Assembly (NCBI GenBank): GCA_964346275.1
Contig: CAYFUR010000161.1
Span: forward strand, 1-5,409
DNA from: CAYFUR01 sp964346275
Lineage (GTDB): Bacteria > Sumerlaeota > Sumerlaeia > SLMS01
Length of the DNA: 5,409 bases
Reading direction: 5' to 3'
In this document: positions 1 through 5,409 of the stretch, piece by piece
Layout: each line of letters opens with the position of its first letter
How positions within the stretch are numbered: the first letter of the stretch is position 1
Notes under the pieces: generated by a model
The model's input: the letters and a program-made list of their open reading frames with translations, nothing else
The model's database searches: none
What the model was told of the DNA's origin: nothing
Made by a program: the position numbers and the translations under genes

Positions 1-12
1 CCGCCGCGGCGG
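1..12. repeat. Perfect 12-base GC palindrome after the secDF stop
   Basis: The first 12 bases, CCGCCGCGGCGG, equal their own reverse complement. They lie four bases beyond the secDF stop codon (TAA read on the minus strand at 19-17), which is where a transcript-ending hairpin would be expected. The left side is cut off by the window edge, so I cannot see whether a longer stem or a T tract follows on the minus strand. A self-complementary stretch of this kind could equally arise by chance in GC-rich DNA. Calling it a terminator would be inference. Confidence 0.35.
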
Positions 13-16
13 GAGA

Positions 17-2821
17 TTATTTCTGGGTTGTCGTTTTCTTGGTTCGCGGCATGGCCACGCGGGTGGTGGCCTTGCGCGCGGAGATCACTGTCGTCATGCC
101 CTTCTTCTGGAGATAGGTATAGACAAGGGCGGAGGCGACGAAGATCGAGCTATACGTGCCGAAGAGCATGCCCAGGATCAGGATGAGGGCGAAGTCCTGG
201 AGCGCGGCGCCGCCGAAGAAATACATGACGGAAAGCGCCAGCAGCGTGGATCCGGAGGTGAGGACCGTGCGGCTCAGCGTTTCGTTAATGCCGGTATTGA
301 TGACGTCGCTCACCGAGGCGCTCATGCGGTCCTGCATACGCTCGCGGATGCGGTCGAACACGACGATGGTATCGTTCACGGAGTAACCGAGAATGATGAG
401 CATGGCCGAGACGATGTCGAGCGTGAGCGAGTGTCCGAGCACCTTGAAGATACCGAGGGCGAGGAAGACGTCGTGAACGAGGGCGATAATGGCGCCCGCG
501 CCGAAGATCCATTGGAAGCGGAAGGCGACGTAGGTGAGGATCACCGCACAGGTAATGATCAGCGACATGACGGCGACGGCTCGGAATTCGTTGCCCACAT
601 CGGGGGCGACGGAGTCGACGCTCCGGATTTCCGCGCGTCCCGCGAGGTTTTGGCTGAGGATGCTGGAGACCTCGCTGCGGATATCTTCCAGCGAGGGGGT
701 GACGCCGGTTTCCTTGTCGGGGAGCATGGGGACAGTGATTTGCCACTGGTCGCTGCCGACGACGTTGATGACGCGGACATCGGAGAATTCTTCGTCGAAG
801 ATTTGCTCGAGATCCTCCTGTTCGACGTTTTCATCGGTGACACTGACCACGGAGAGGACGCCGCCGGTGAAGTCGATGCCATAGCTGGGACCATAGGTTG
901 CAAGGTAACCGATGGAGATGGCGACCAGCGTTCCGGAGACAAAGATGCCAACGCTGCGGAACTTCATCCAAGGGACCTTGGCATAGCGGAGCAGGCGAAT
1001 CTTGCCGGTGGAGAGTCCGCGGAACTGGGCGTACCAGGCTTCCGCCAGGGTGCGCGTGACGATGATGCCGGTGTAAAGGTTAGCGAGGAGGCCGATGGCG
1101 ATGGCGACCCAGAAGCCCTTCATCGCGGTGCCTTCCACAACCTCGAAGAGCACCAGGACCAGGGCGGGGAGAAGAGACGTCACGTTGGAGTCGAGAATCA
1201 CGACGCTGGCGCGGCCAAAGGCTGCGTTGATGGCGGCGCGCAGGGGTTTCCCGCTGTCCATCTCTTCGCGCAATCGTTCGTAAATGAGGATGTTGGCGTC
1301 TACCGCCATTCCCATGGTGAGCAGGATGCCGCCAATGCCCGAGAGGGTGAGCGTCGCCCCCATGAGCGAGAGAACCGCAAGGATGAGGAGAATGTTGAGG
1401 ACCATGGCCAGGGTGGCGATGACGCCGCAGCTGCCATAGACAATCATCATCAGCATGATAATAAAGGCGCCGCCGATCATCAGGGCCTTGCCGGAATTGC
1501 GGATGGAATCCGCACCGAGGCTTGGGCCGATGGTGTTCTCAGAGATAATCTGGAGGGGAGCCGGCAGTGCGCCGGCCTTCAGGATGGTTGAAAGATCGTG
1601 GGCTTCGACCTGGGTGAAGCCGCCGCTGATCTGGGCCTGGCCGTTGCAGATTGGTTCGTTGATTCTCGGGGCGGAATAGACGTTGTCGTCGAGGATGATG
1701 GCAAAACGCTGTTCGACGTTTGCTTCTGTGATATCGCAGAAGATACGGCCGCCCTCGCGGTCAAACTCCAGGGACACCTTAATCGGATCGGAGAATTCCG
1801 TGGGGTCGGTGTAAACCGTGGCCCGGCGCAGATTGTCGCCGGTGAGGGGGACACGGTTGGAGACGAGGTAAACGAGGTCGTCGATGGTCTGTGAGGGGTC
1901 GATCATGCCGCTTTCGTCTGTTTGCACGAAGCGGCCAAGGCGCAGCGTATAGCCCGAGGGCACGCCGGCGATGTTTTCCTTGAGGCGCGTCGAGGTGCGC
2001 CCGGTTTCCGGGACCGTGTATTCTTCCAGCAGATCCTGGCGGATGCGTCCCGTGCCCCATTCCGGCCTGAGGCCGCTTTGTCCCCCTTCGATGAAATCGA
2101 CGATTTCCTGGTCATGATTGGGGTGGAGAAGGCGAAATTCCAACTCGGCCGTTTTCAGGAGTGACTCGCGGATGCGTTCGGGATCATTTTCGCCGGGGAT
2201 CTGGACGCGGATGCGCTCGGTTCCGGCGCGTTTCACGATGGGCTGTGTGAGGCCGAATTCGTCCACGCGCTTGCGAATGACTTCGACGGCAGCGGTGACG
2301 GCTTCCTGGGTCTTGCGGCGGAAGTCGCTATCACTGGGACGCAGGACCAATTCGTCCTCGGCGAGGGATGCGCGGATGGGGCCCTGGGGCTCCAGTGTCA
2401 TATCGCCCGCCACGAGGTCGCTGATCAGGTTGGTGGCGTAGTCCAAATCCGTTTCGTCAGTCAGGCTGACGCGGACGCTCATTCCCTGGGGGTCATCGAA
2501 ATTGCGCACCACGGAAGCGGCCACGTCTTCGCGGGCAAAGGCGCTGCGGAGGCGTTCGGCTTCGTTTTCGAGGTCGCGCTGCTGGAGGCTTTCCGTGTCG
2601 ACGGTGAAAAGAAAGTCCGCGCCGCCCTGGAGATCGAGCCCCAGGTTGATGACGCGGGGATTTTCCAGCATTTCGTTGCGCTTTTCAGCCTGTTCCGGTG
2701 TTGGCGGCTGATCCATCTGGCTGACATGGTAAAAGTACTGGAAGGTGGGATACGTCAGATAGACGCAGACCAGGGTGATAACCAGAATGGTGATAAATCG
2801 TGGAGAGAAGACCTTTTGCAT
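17..2821 (-). CDS. secDF: Fused protein-export membrane protein SecDF
   Basis: This is the accessory subunit of the Sec translocon. From the inner membrane it uses the proton motive force to pull preproteins out of SecYEG on the far side. The SecD half (about residues 1-612) has TM1 at 9-29, then a long periplasmic head starting with LGLDLQGG (60-67). The head contains ERIRVQIPGE (203-212) and the ALPAPL...GPSLGADSI segment (418-440), and five further membrane segments follow at about 445-590. TM4 carries GMAVDANILIYER with D508. The SecF half (about 613-934) has TM at 622-642, GIDFTGG (648-654), a smaller periplasmic domain, then five TM segments at about 745-902. It includes GYSVNDTIVVFDRIRE with D817 and R824, the counterparts of E. 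coli SecF D213 and R220, and SRT with R851. All the expected proton-path residues are visible. The length fits E. coli SecD plus SecF (615 and 323 residues). The C-terminal tail (905-934) is Lys/Thr-rich and cytoplasmic. The ATG at 2821 is supported by GAGGA five bases upstream and by TM1 following directly. It is the last gene of the yajC-HD-secDF cluster. Confidence 0.97.
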   Translation of the reverse strand: MQKVFSPRFITILVITLVCVYLTYPTFQYFYHVSQMDQPPTPEQAEKRNEMLENPRVINLGLDLQGGADFLFTVDTESLQQRDLENEAERLRSAFAREDVAASVVRNFDDPQGMSVRVSLTDETDLDYATNLISDLVAGDMTLEPQGPIRASLAEDELVLRPSDSDFRRKTQEAVTAAVEVIRKRVDEFGLTQPIVKRAGTERIRVQIPGENDPERIRESLLKTAELEFRLLHPNHDQEIVDFIEGGQSGLRPEWGTGRIRQDLLEEYTVPETGRTSTRLKENIAGVPSGYTLRLGRFVQTDESGMIDPSQTIDDLVYLVSNRVPLTGDNLRRATVYTDPTEFSDPIKVSLEFDREGGRIFCDITEANVEQRFAIILDDNVYSAPRINEPICNGQAQISGGFTQVEAHDLSTILKAGALPAPLQIISENTIGPSLGADSIRNSGKALMIGGAFIIMLMMIVYGSCGVIATLAMVLNILLILAVLSLMGATLTLSGIGGILLTMGMAVDANILIYERLREEMDSGKPLRAAINAAFGRASVVILDSNVTSLLPALVLVLFEVVEGTAMKGFWVAIAIGLLANLYTGIIVTRTLAEAWYAQFRGLSTGKIRLLRYAKVPWMKFRSVGIFVSGTLVAISIGYLATYGPSYGIDFTGGVLSVVSVTDENVEQEDLEQIFDEEFSDVRVINVVGSDQWQITVPMLPDKETGVTPSLEDIRSEVSSILSQNLAGRAEIRSVDSVAPDVGNEFRAVAVMSLIITCAVILTYVAFRFQWIFGAGAIIALVHDVFLALGIFKVLGHSLTLDIVSAMLIILGYSVNDTIVVFDRIRERMQDRMSASVSDVINTGINETLSRTVLTSGSTLLALSVMYFFGGAALQDFALILILGMLFGTYSSIFVASALVYTYLQKKGMTTVISARKATTRVAMPRTKKTTTQK

Positions 2822-2824
2822 GAG

Positions 2825-2843
2825 CGTCCTCGACGTCCTCTTT
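2825..2843 (-). promoter_or_regulatory. Duplicated Shine-Dalgarno region of secDF
   Basis: Read on the minus strand, the segment is AAAGAGGACGTCGAGGACG, ending five bases beyond the nearer GAGGA core and just before the ATG at 2821. The heptamer GAGGACG occurs twice (2840-2834 and 2831-2825), nine bases apart. The nearer copy is well spaced for the SecDF start. The farther one is about 14 bases away and would be poor for it. The site fixes the chosen start codon. Confidence 0.6.
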
Positions 2844-2859
2844 CTAATTGGGCATTATC

Positions 2860-3606
2860 TCAAAGTAATCGTGTCTGATTAATGAGGAGTGAAAAGTCGC
2901 AATTCAGAAAATTCGCCGCGCGGCGGCACATGGCCATGCGGCCGAGAAAGATCTCGAAGTATTCCATGACGGGCGAGACGTTCGTATCGATGGAAAGGTC
3001 CAGGGTGATGAGGTGGCCTTCCCGGTCGACGTGAAGCTTGCTGTCCGTCGCCGCGTAATTGACCCGGTCATGGATGTCGCGGGTCAACATGGGAGTGGCG
3101 CTGCGCACGCGCTGGCGCAGCACATCGCTCTTATCCGCCAGGATCAGAGCCGCCCCCGGGTTGTTGACTGCTTCTCCCACGCCCTCGTCGTGGTTGCCGA
3201 TAGCGGCCATGACAACGGCGACCTCCGAGGGATCCATGTTTTTGCGGCGAAGCAGCTCCCAGGCAATGAGCGCGCTCGACTGGGCATGGCCGTTCCGGTG
3301 GACGGCATTTCCCGTGTCGTGAAGGTAGGCCGCAATGCCGGCGAGCTGGCGGTCGCGCTCGGCGAGTTTCAAGTCGCGGCAAATCTTCATAGCCCGGGCG
3401 GCCACCCGCGCGATGTGGCGGATGCCATGATCCGTGAACCCAATGGCCGAAAGAGCCTGATCGGCCCCTTCGATCATAGCGAGCACCTCGGCGTCTTTGC
3501 GGATCTCCTCAAAGGTGACGCGGCGGTATTCCGTCCGCGCCGGCCCTTTTGATCCGTCGCCGTTTCCTGGGCGCTTTTTCTTTTTTTCGGTATTCACCGC
3601 GGGCAT
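2860..3606 (-). CDS. HD-domain metal-dependent phosphohydrolase
   Basis: This is a 248-residue soluble protein of the HD superfamily, which are metal-dependent phosphohydrolases often acting on nucleotides or phosphodiesters; the substrate here is unknown. The metal-ligand pattern is visible: TDHGIRH with H60 and H64, YLHDTGN with H96-D97, then H103 and H107 in RNGHAQ, IGNHDEG with H139-D140, and LADKSD with D158 and D161. Downstream are DIHDRVNYA (177-185), a YFEIFLGRMAMCRRA segment (216-230) and a C-terminal INQTRLL, so the chain looks complete. The first 28 residues are Lys/Gly-rich, probably disordered, and lie outside the domain. There is no signal peptide or membrane segment, so it should be cytoplasmic. 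Start: AGGA lies only three bases upstream of the ATG and GGAG twelve bases upstream, both imperfectly spaced, so translation may depend on coupling to yajC 37 bases upstream. It lies between yajC and secDF, 38 bases from secDF. I do not recognise a named gene. From memory, similar compact HD proteins are widespread and mostly uncharacterised. Confidence 0.9.
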   Translation of the reverse strand: MPAVNTEKKKKRPGNGDGSKGPARTEYRRVTFEEIRKDAEVLAMIEGADQALSAIGFTDHGIRHIARVAARAMKICRDLKLAERDRQLAGIAAYLHDTGNAVHRNGHAQSSALIAWELLRRKNMDPSEVAVVMAAIGNHDEGVGEAVNNPGAALILADKSDVLRQRVRSATPMLTRDIHDRVNYAATDSKLHVDREGHLITLDLSIDTNVSPVMEYFEIFLGRMAMCRRAANFLNCDFSLLINQTRLL

Positions 3607-3621
3607 GTTTCCTGGCTGCTC

Positions 3622-3636
3622 CGCCCCCCGGGGGCG
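3622..3636. repeat. GC-only inverted repeat in the yajC-HD gap
   Basis: CGCCCCC and GGGGGCG face each other around a single C, forming a 15-base near-perfect dyad. It sits between the yajC stop (3644) and the HD start (3606). In RNA a stem of about six pairs with a three-base loop could form just upstream of the HD ribosome binding region. No T tract follows on the minus strand, so it does not look like an intrinsic terminator. It may instead affect translation or RNA stability between the two cistrons. Confidence 0.4.
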
Positions 3637-3643
3637 TGGCGGC

Positions 3644-4066
3644 TCACTTTCCTTTTTTGGCCTTTGGCTGGCCTTTTTTTTCCGTCTCTTCGAGGACTTC
3701 TTTCTTTTCCTCTTCCTTCACTTCCGTGAGGGCCGTGCGGTTAAATTCCAAGTCAACGCCCTGGGCGACGGTGACAAACACGGTGTCCCGGGCTTTGTTA
3801 CTGCGGGCGACCTTGCCATGGATGCCCCCGGCGCTGACAACGCGCGTGCCCTTTTTCATGCCTTCTGTCTGGGCCTTGCGCTTCGCTTCTTCTTCGCGCT
3901 GCTTGGGCTTCTGGATCAGGTAGATGGAGGCGATGAGGAAAATCGCCAGCGCAATGAAGAACTCCGGGCCAAAGCTGGAGACTCCCTCCGGAGGCTTGGG
4001 CGCGGGAGCCGCCAGGAAAACAAGCAGCGAATCAAACGAAGAAATCATATTCATCCCGGTGAGCAT
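3644..4066 (-). CDS. yajC: Sec translocon accessory protein YajC
   Basis: This small single-pass membrane protein associates with SecDF and SecYEG during export. Of 140 residues, a short hydrophobic stretch (13-20) is followed by an Ala/Pro-rich linker, comparable to the Ala/Pro-rich N-terminus of E. coli YajC. The membrane helix is at about 36-51, then the basic KPKQREEEAKR that matches the family's RPQQKR-type motif. The conserved core MKKGTRVVSAGGIHGKV (70-86) and VAQGVDLEFNRTALTEV (100-116) give the cytoplasmic beta domain. The tail from 117 is almost entirely Glu/Lys and probably disordered; it makes the protein longer than the 110 residues of E. coli YajC. Start choice is uncertain: the first ATG (4066) has only GGAA five bases upstream, and Met5 and Met7 have no better site. 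It is the first gene of the cluster. The mRNA has an A8 run near the end of the gene (3681-3674). Confidence 0.93.
   Translation of the reverse strand: MLTGMNMISSFDSLLVFLAAPAPKPPEGVSSFGPEFFIALAIFLIASIYLIQKPKQREEEAKRKAQTEGMKKGTRVVSAGGIHGKVARSNKARDTVFVTVAQGVDLEFNRTALTEVKEEEKKEVLEETEKKGQPKAKKGK
3674..3681 (-). other. A8 run in the yajC 3' end (slippage-prone)
   Basis: The yajC mRNA reads GAA AAA AAA GGC here, an eight-A run. The HD protein's frame is the +1 frame relative to yajC and stays open from 3717 to its own start. Loss of one A would therefore read through the yajC stop into the HD protein without a stop. A second run of six A lies at 3658-3653. The run and the open frame are seen directly; any use of slippage is speculation. 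Confidence 0.5.
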
Positions 4067-4067
4067 A

Positions 4068-4097
4068 GTCGTTCCGACGAGCCCTCGCTAAAGGGCT
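4068..4097 (-). promoter_or_regulatory. Two tandem hairpins in the yajC leader
   Basis: On the minus strand AGCCCT-TTAGCG-AGGGCT (4097-4080) is a six-pair stem with a six-base loop. It is followed after one base by GTCG-GAA-CGAC (4078-4068), a four-pair stem with a three-base loop ending one base before the yajC ATG. The only Shine-Dalgarno-like bases (GGAA, 4075-4072) lie in the loop and closing pair of the second hairpin. The structures could tune yajC translation, but the small one is weak and the regulatory role is inference. Confidence 0.35.
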
Positions 4098-4113
4098 TCT
4101 TGCAGAGCGGGCA

Positions 4114-4143
4114 ACGCTAGGGAGGCCAAGAGAGAGCTGTCAA
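4114..4143 (-). promoter_or_regulatory. Candidate promoter of the yajC-HD-secDF cluster
   Basis: Read on the minus strand there is an exact TTGACA at 4143-4138, then an 18-base spacer and TAGCGT at 4119-4114, which keeps the first two and last bases of the -10 consensus. Transcription would begin near 4107, giving a leader of about 40 bases before the yajC ATG. The -35 box is good and the -10 box poor, so this is a candidate only. The organism's sigma factor preferences are unknown. Confidence 0.4.
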
Positions 4144-4279
4144 ACCAAAAACCCCCTTTGTCGCCGCTGTGCATTCCCGGGGAGCAGCGCGGGTCCCTCG
4201 CCGCGGCCTGGTCCACTCCACCGGGGGCATGCCGAGGGGGTCGGCCTGTTGTCCATGGTGATTTATCTCAAGTTAGCGG

Positions 4280-4310
4280 TTGACACTTACAAGGCAGGAA
4301 ACGGTATTTT
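4280..4310 (+). promoter_or_regulatory. Candidate rightward promoter
   Basis: An exact TTGACA at 4280-4285 is followed by GTATTT (4304-4309, spacer 18) or TATTTT (4305-4310, spacer 19). This is the most AT-rich stretch of the gap. If used for the gene at 4655, it would give an unusually long leader of roughly 335-340 bases. I see no better promoter nearer the gene; TTGTCC (4594-4599) with TACCCG (4617-4622) is weaker. Confidence 0.35.
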
Positions 4311-4428
4311 TTCCGTGAATATATCTTGGTGAGAGTGAATGACTGACCCCGCCGTAACCCGAGAAGCGGCAGGGCTGGGCAATCGTTGAAGAAGGAGACT
4401 TCCGGGCCCTCGGTGAAGAGCCGTCGCG

Positions 4429-4445
4429 CACGGTCGAAAACCGTG
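4429..4445. repeat. Six-pair inverted repeat in the intergenic region
   Basis: CACGGT (4429-4434) and ACCGTG (4440-4445) are exact reverse complements around CGAAA. On the plus strand it is followed by TCGAAAAAG, not by a T tract, so it is not a rightward terminator. If the candidate promoter at 4280 is active, this hairpin lies inside the leader RNA. The sequence TCGAAAA occurs in the loop and again right after the stem (4434-4440 and 4446-4452). Confidence 0.4.
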
Positions 4446-4542
4446 TCGAAAAAGAGGCGGGGCAACGGATGCGCCAGGCCGGATTTTCGGGAAACTCGGA
4501 GAAAGTGCCGGGGAAAGTCCTTTTTCACCAACCCTGGAAGAC

Positions 4543-4557
4543 TGAGATGACATCTCA
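4543..4557. promoter_or_regulatory. 15-base dyad, possible operator
   Basis: TGAGATG and CATCTCA are exact inverted halves around a central A (4550). The half-site length and odd centre resemble binding sites of dimeric helix-turn-helix or bZIP-like repressors. It lies about 100 bases upstream of the rightward gene and about 235 bases downstream of the candidate rightward promoter. No regulator gene is visible in the window, so the identity of any binding protein is unknown. Confidence 0.35.
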
Positions 4558-4638
4558 AGATTGCTCAATCCGGCCGGAAGGCCAAATCCCTTCTTGTCCC
4601 TCTGTGGAAGTCGAGATACCCGACAATGGTCAACTCTG

Positions 4639-4645
4639 TAAGGAG
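4639..4645 (+). promoter_or_regulatory. Shine-Dalgarno site of the P-like-domain gene
   Basis: TAAGGAG is a near-perfect anti-16S match, nine bases before the ATG at 4655. It is the best ribosome site in the window and fixes the start, which is immediately followed by a signal peptide. Confidence 0.8.
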
Positions 4646-4654
4646 AGTCTTTCG

Positions 4655-5409
4655 ATGACATTCCCTTCGACGCGCTATACGCGGCGCAGCCTGGCAGGTG
4701 CCGCCTTCCTGATGAGCATGCTGTTGGCCCTGATGATGGCGGGACAGGCTCCGGCCCTCGTGATTTCCGAAGATTTCGGCGGCGTGCCCCAGGAGCTGTC
4801 GGGCGTGACCGATGCCCGGGGCCGCAAAGTGACGACCATTCCGATGCCCGGTGGCCAGTATTTCGACGAGGGAGGGTCTGGTGAAGTTCAGGATCTCGAC
4901 GTGTTCCTGCGCCTCAACCACCCCAGGCCCAAGGACCTGGAAATCTGGGTCCGCCACGTTATCGTCGAGCCCTCTCCCTCGGGGATCATCTGCGATGTCG
5001 TCACGATTCCCCTGGCCGTCTTTAATGGCTGTGCATCGGGGGATTACGACGATAATACGATCTTCAACCAAGATATCTCGATTTATTTCGATGACCAGAC
5101 CGTCGCCAGTGTGGATTTCGCCTGCGACCGCTCGATCCCGACTCTCTCGGGCCGCCATGCTCCCAGCTCCCGTGCCATTAACGACGACCTGATTCTCGAG
5201 CGTTGCGCCGGCGGCACGTTTCTCAACGCCAATGGGTTCGCGGCGTTTGATAACCGGCCGATTTTTGGCAATTCTTTCTGGGAACTTGTGATTCTCGACC
5301 ACGGCGAAACGGGCGAAAGCGCCTCCCTCGTCGAATGGTCCATGATCTTCAATACCCAGGAAGAGGGCGATATCGCTCCCCGGGAAGAAACGGCCACCAT
5401 TTCCCAGGC
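4655..5409 (+). CDS. Secreted protein with N-terminal P/Homo B-like domain (3' truncated)
   Basis: The visible part is 251 codons, open to the window edge. Residues 1-34 form a signal peptide: Arg at 7, 10 and 11, hydrophobic core about 13-29, and a likely signal-peptidase site after APA (32-34). TRRSL (9-13) resembles a Tat motif. Residues about 58-234 read like the P (Homo B) beta domain of proprotein convertases: GEVQDLDVFLRLNH (76-89) and DLEIWV (94-99) match the GxVxDLxVxLxLxH...DLxIxL pattern. FGNSFWELVILDHGETG (204-220) then LVEWSMIF (225-232) match the GxWxLxVxDxxxxDxGxLxxWxLxF ending. P domains usually follow a subtilisin-type or metalloprotease domain and stabilise it; none precedes this one. 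A middle section (about 100-190) carries four Cys (113, 126, 157, 184), which could form disulfides outside the cytoplasm. The tail after 234 is Glu-rich and continues. The domain call is by pattern, not by search. It could be a surface or extracellular enzyme with a downstream catalytic part, or an adhesin-like structural protein. Confidence 0.8.
   Translation, partial: MTFPSTRYTRRSLAGAAFLMSMLLALMMAGQAPALVISEDFGGVPQELSGVTDARGRKVTTIPMPGGQYFDEGGSGEVQDLDVFLRLNHPRPKDLEIWVRHVIVEPSPSGIICDVVTIPLAVFNGCASGDYDDNTIFNQDISIYFDDQTVASVDFACDRSIPTLSGRHAPSSRAINDDLILERCAGGTFLNANGFAAFDNRPIFGNSFWELVILDHGETGESASLVEWSMIFNTQEEGDIAPREETATISQ

Larger units (their letters stand above)
4144..4654. other. Divergent intergenic region without a convincing gene
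   Basis: This long gap separates the leftward sec cluster from the rightward P-like-domain gene. Short open frames exist on both strands, but none has a good ribosome site or a recognisable domain, and the longer minus-strand ones are Arg/Pro/Ser-rich, as expected of random GC-rich frames. I found no tRNA, rRNA or SRP RNA pattern. The left part (4161-4250) is very GC-rich and contains GCCGA-GGGGG-TCGGC (4231-4245). The middle holds a rightward TTGACA box and the right part a 15-base dyad; these are listed separately. Confidence 0.6.

Noticed and set aside
431..1591. Long plus-strand open frame of 386 codons opposite secDF
   Set aside because: It lies wholly antisense to the clearly conserved secDF gene. 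Its product is rich in Asp, Glu, Gly and His in the way expected from reading GC-rich codons on the reverse strand, and no domain is recognisable.
3497..4120. Plus-strand open frame of 207 codons opposite yajC and the HD gene start
   Set aside because: The Phe-rich product is simply the antisense reading of Lys-rich codons in yajC and the HD N-terminus. Both underlying genes have clear family motifs.
4161..4250. Very GC-rich stretch with short stems, considered as a tRNA or SRP RNA
   Set aside because: No cloverleaf, T-loop sequence or SRP GGAAG...AGCAG-type core could be found on either strand.
4413..4550. Rightward GTG-started frame of 45 codons encoding a very basic peptide
   Set aside because: The nearest AAGGAG is about 15 bases away, the start is GTG, and the basic composition follows from purine-rich DNA. 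It is not enough for a gene call.
4287..4661. Minus-strand open frame of 124 codons in the intergenic region, with an overlapping one at 4268-4558
   Set aside because: There is no Shine-Dalgarno site, composition is Arg/Pro/Ser-rich, and the two frames overlap each other. The first also overlaps the start and ribosome site of the well-supported rightward gene.
4565..5302. Minus-strand open frame of 245 codons opposite the P-like-domain gene
   Set aside because: The plus-strand gene has a strong ribosome site, a signal peptide and domain motifs. The antisense frame has none of these.

Overview
This is a GC-rich bacterial window with two divergently oriented parts. Fused SecD-SecF in one 934-residue chain, the conserved secretion-accessory order and a secreted protein with an export signal fit a bacterium outside the Proteobacteria, where secD and secF are normally separate. 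A PVC-type or candidate-phylum Gram-negative would be consistent. This placement is inference only, because the window holds no phylogenetic marker that settles it.

Minus strand (about 4143 down to 17): a compact, probably co-transcribed cluster reads yajC (4066-3644), an HD-domain phosphohydrolase (3606-2860) and a fused secDF (2821-17). The gaps are only 37 and 38 bases. YajC and SecDF form the accessory membrane complex that helps SecYEG complete protein export using the proton motive force. The HD protein is a soluble metal-dependent hydrolase whose link to secretion is unknown. A consensus-like TTGACA box about 70 bases upstream of yajC, with a weaker -10, is the best promoter candidate. 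Two small hairpins lie between it and the yajC start. A perfect 12-base palindrome follows the secDF stop and is cut by the window edge; it may be part of a terminator.

Divergent intergenic region (4067-4654, 588 bases): I see no convincing gene. It holds a second TTGACA box facing right, several short inverted repeats and a 15-base dyad (4543-4557) that looks like an operator.

Plus strand (4655 to the right edge, incomplete): a secreted protein with a signal peptide (possibly Tat type) and a P/Homo B-like beta domain, the domain usually found after subtilisin-type proprotein convertase or other protease domains. Here it sits directly behind the signal peptide with no protease in front. It carries a four-cysteine central section, and the rest of the protein lies beyond the window.

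The most interesting points are the stand-alone N-terminal P-like domain, the HD hydrolase embedded in the Sec accessory operon, and an A8 run near the end of yajC. Loss of one base in that run would fuse YajC in frame to the HD protein.
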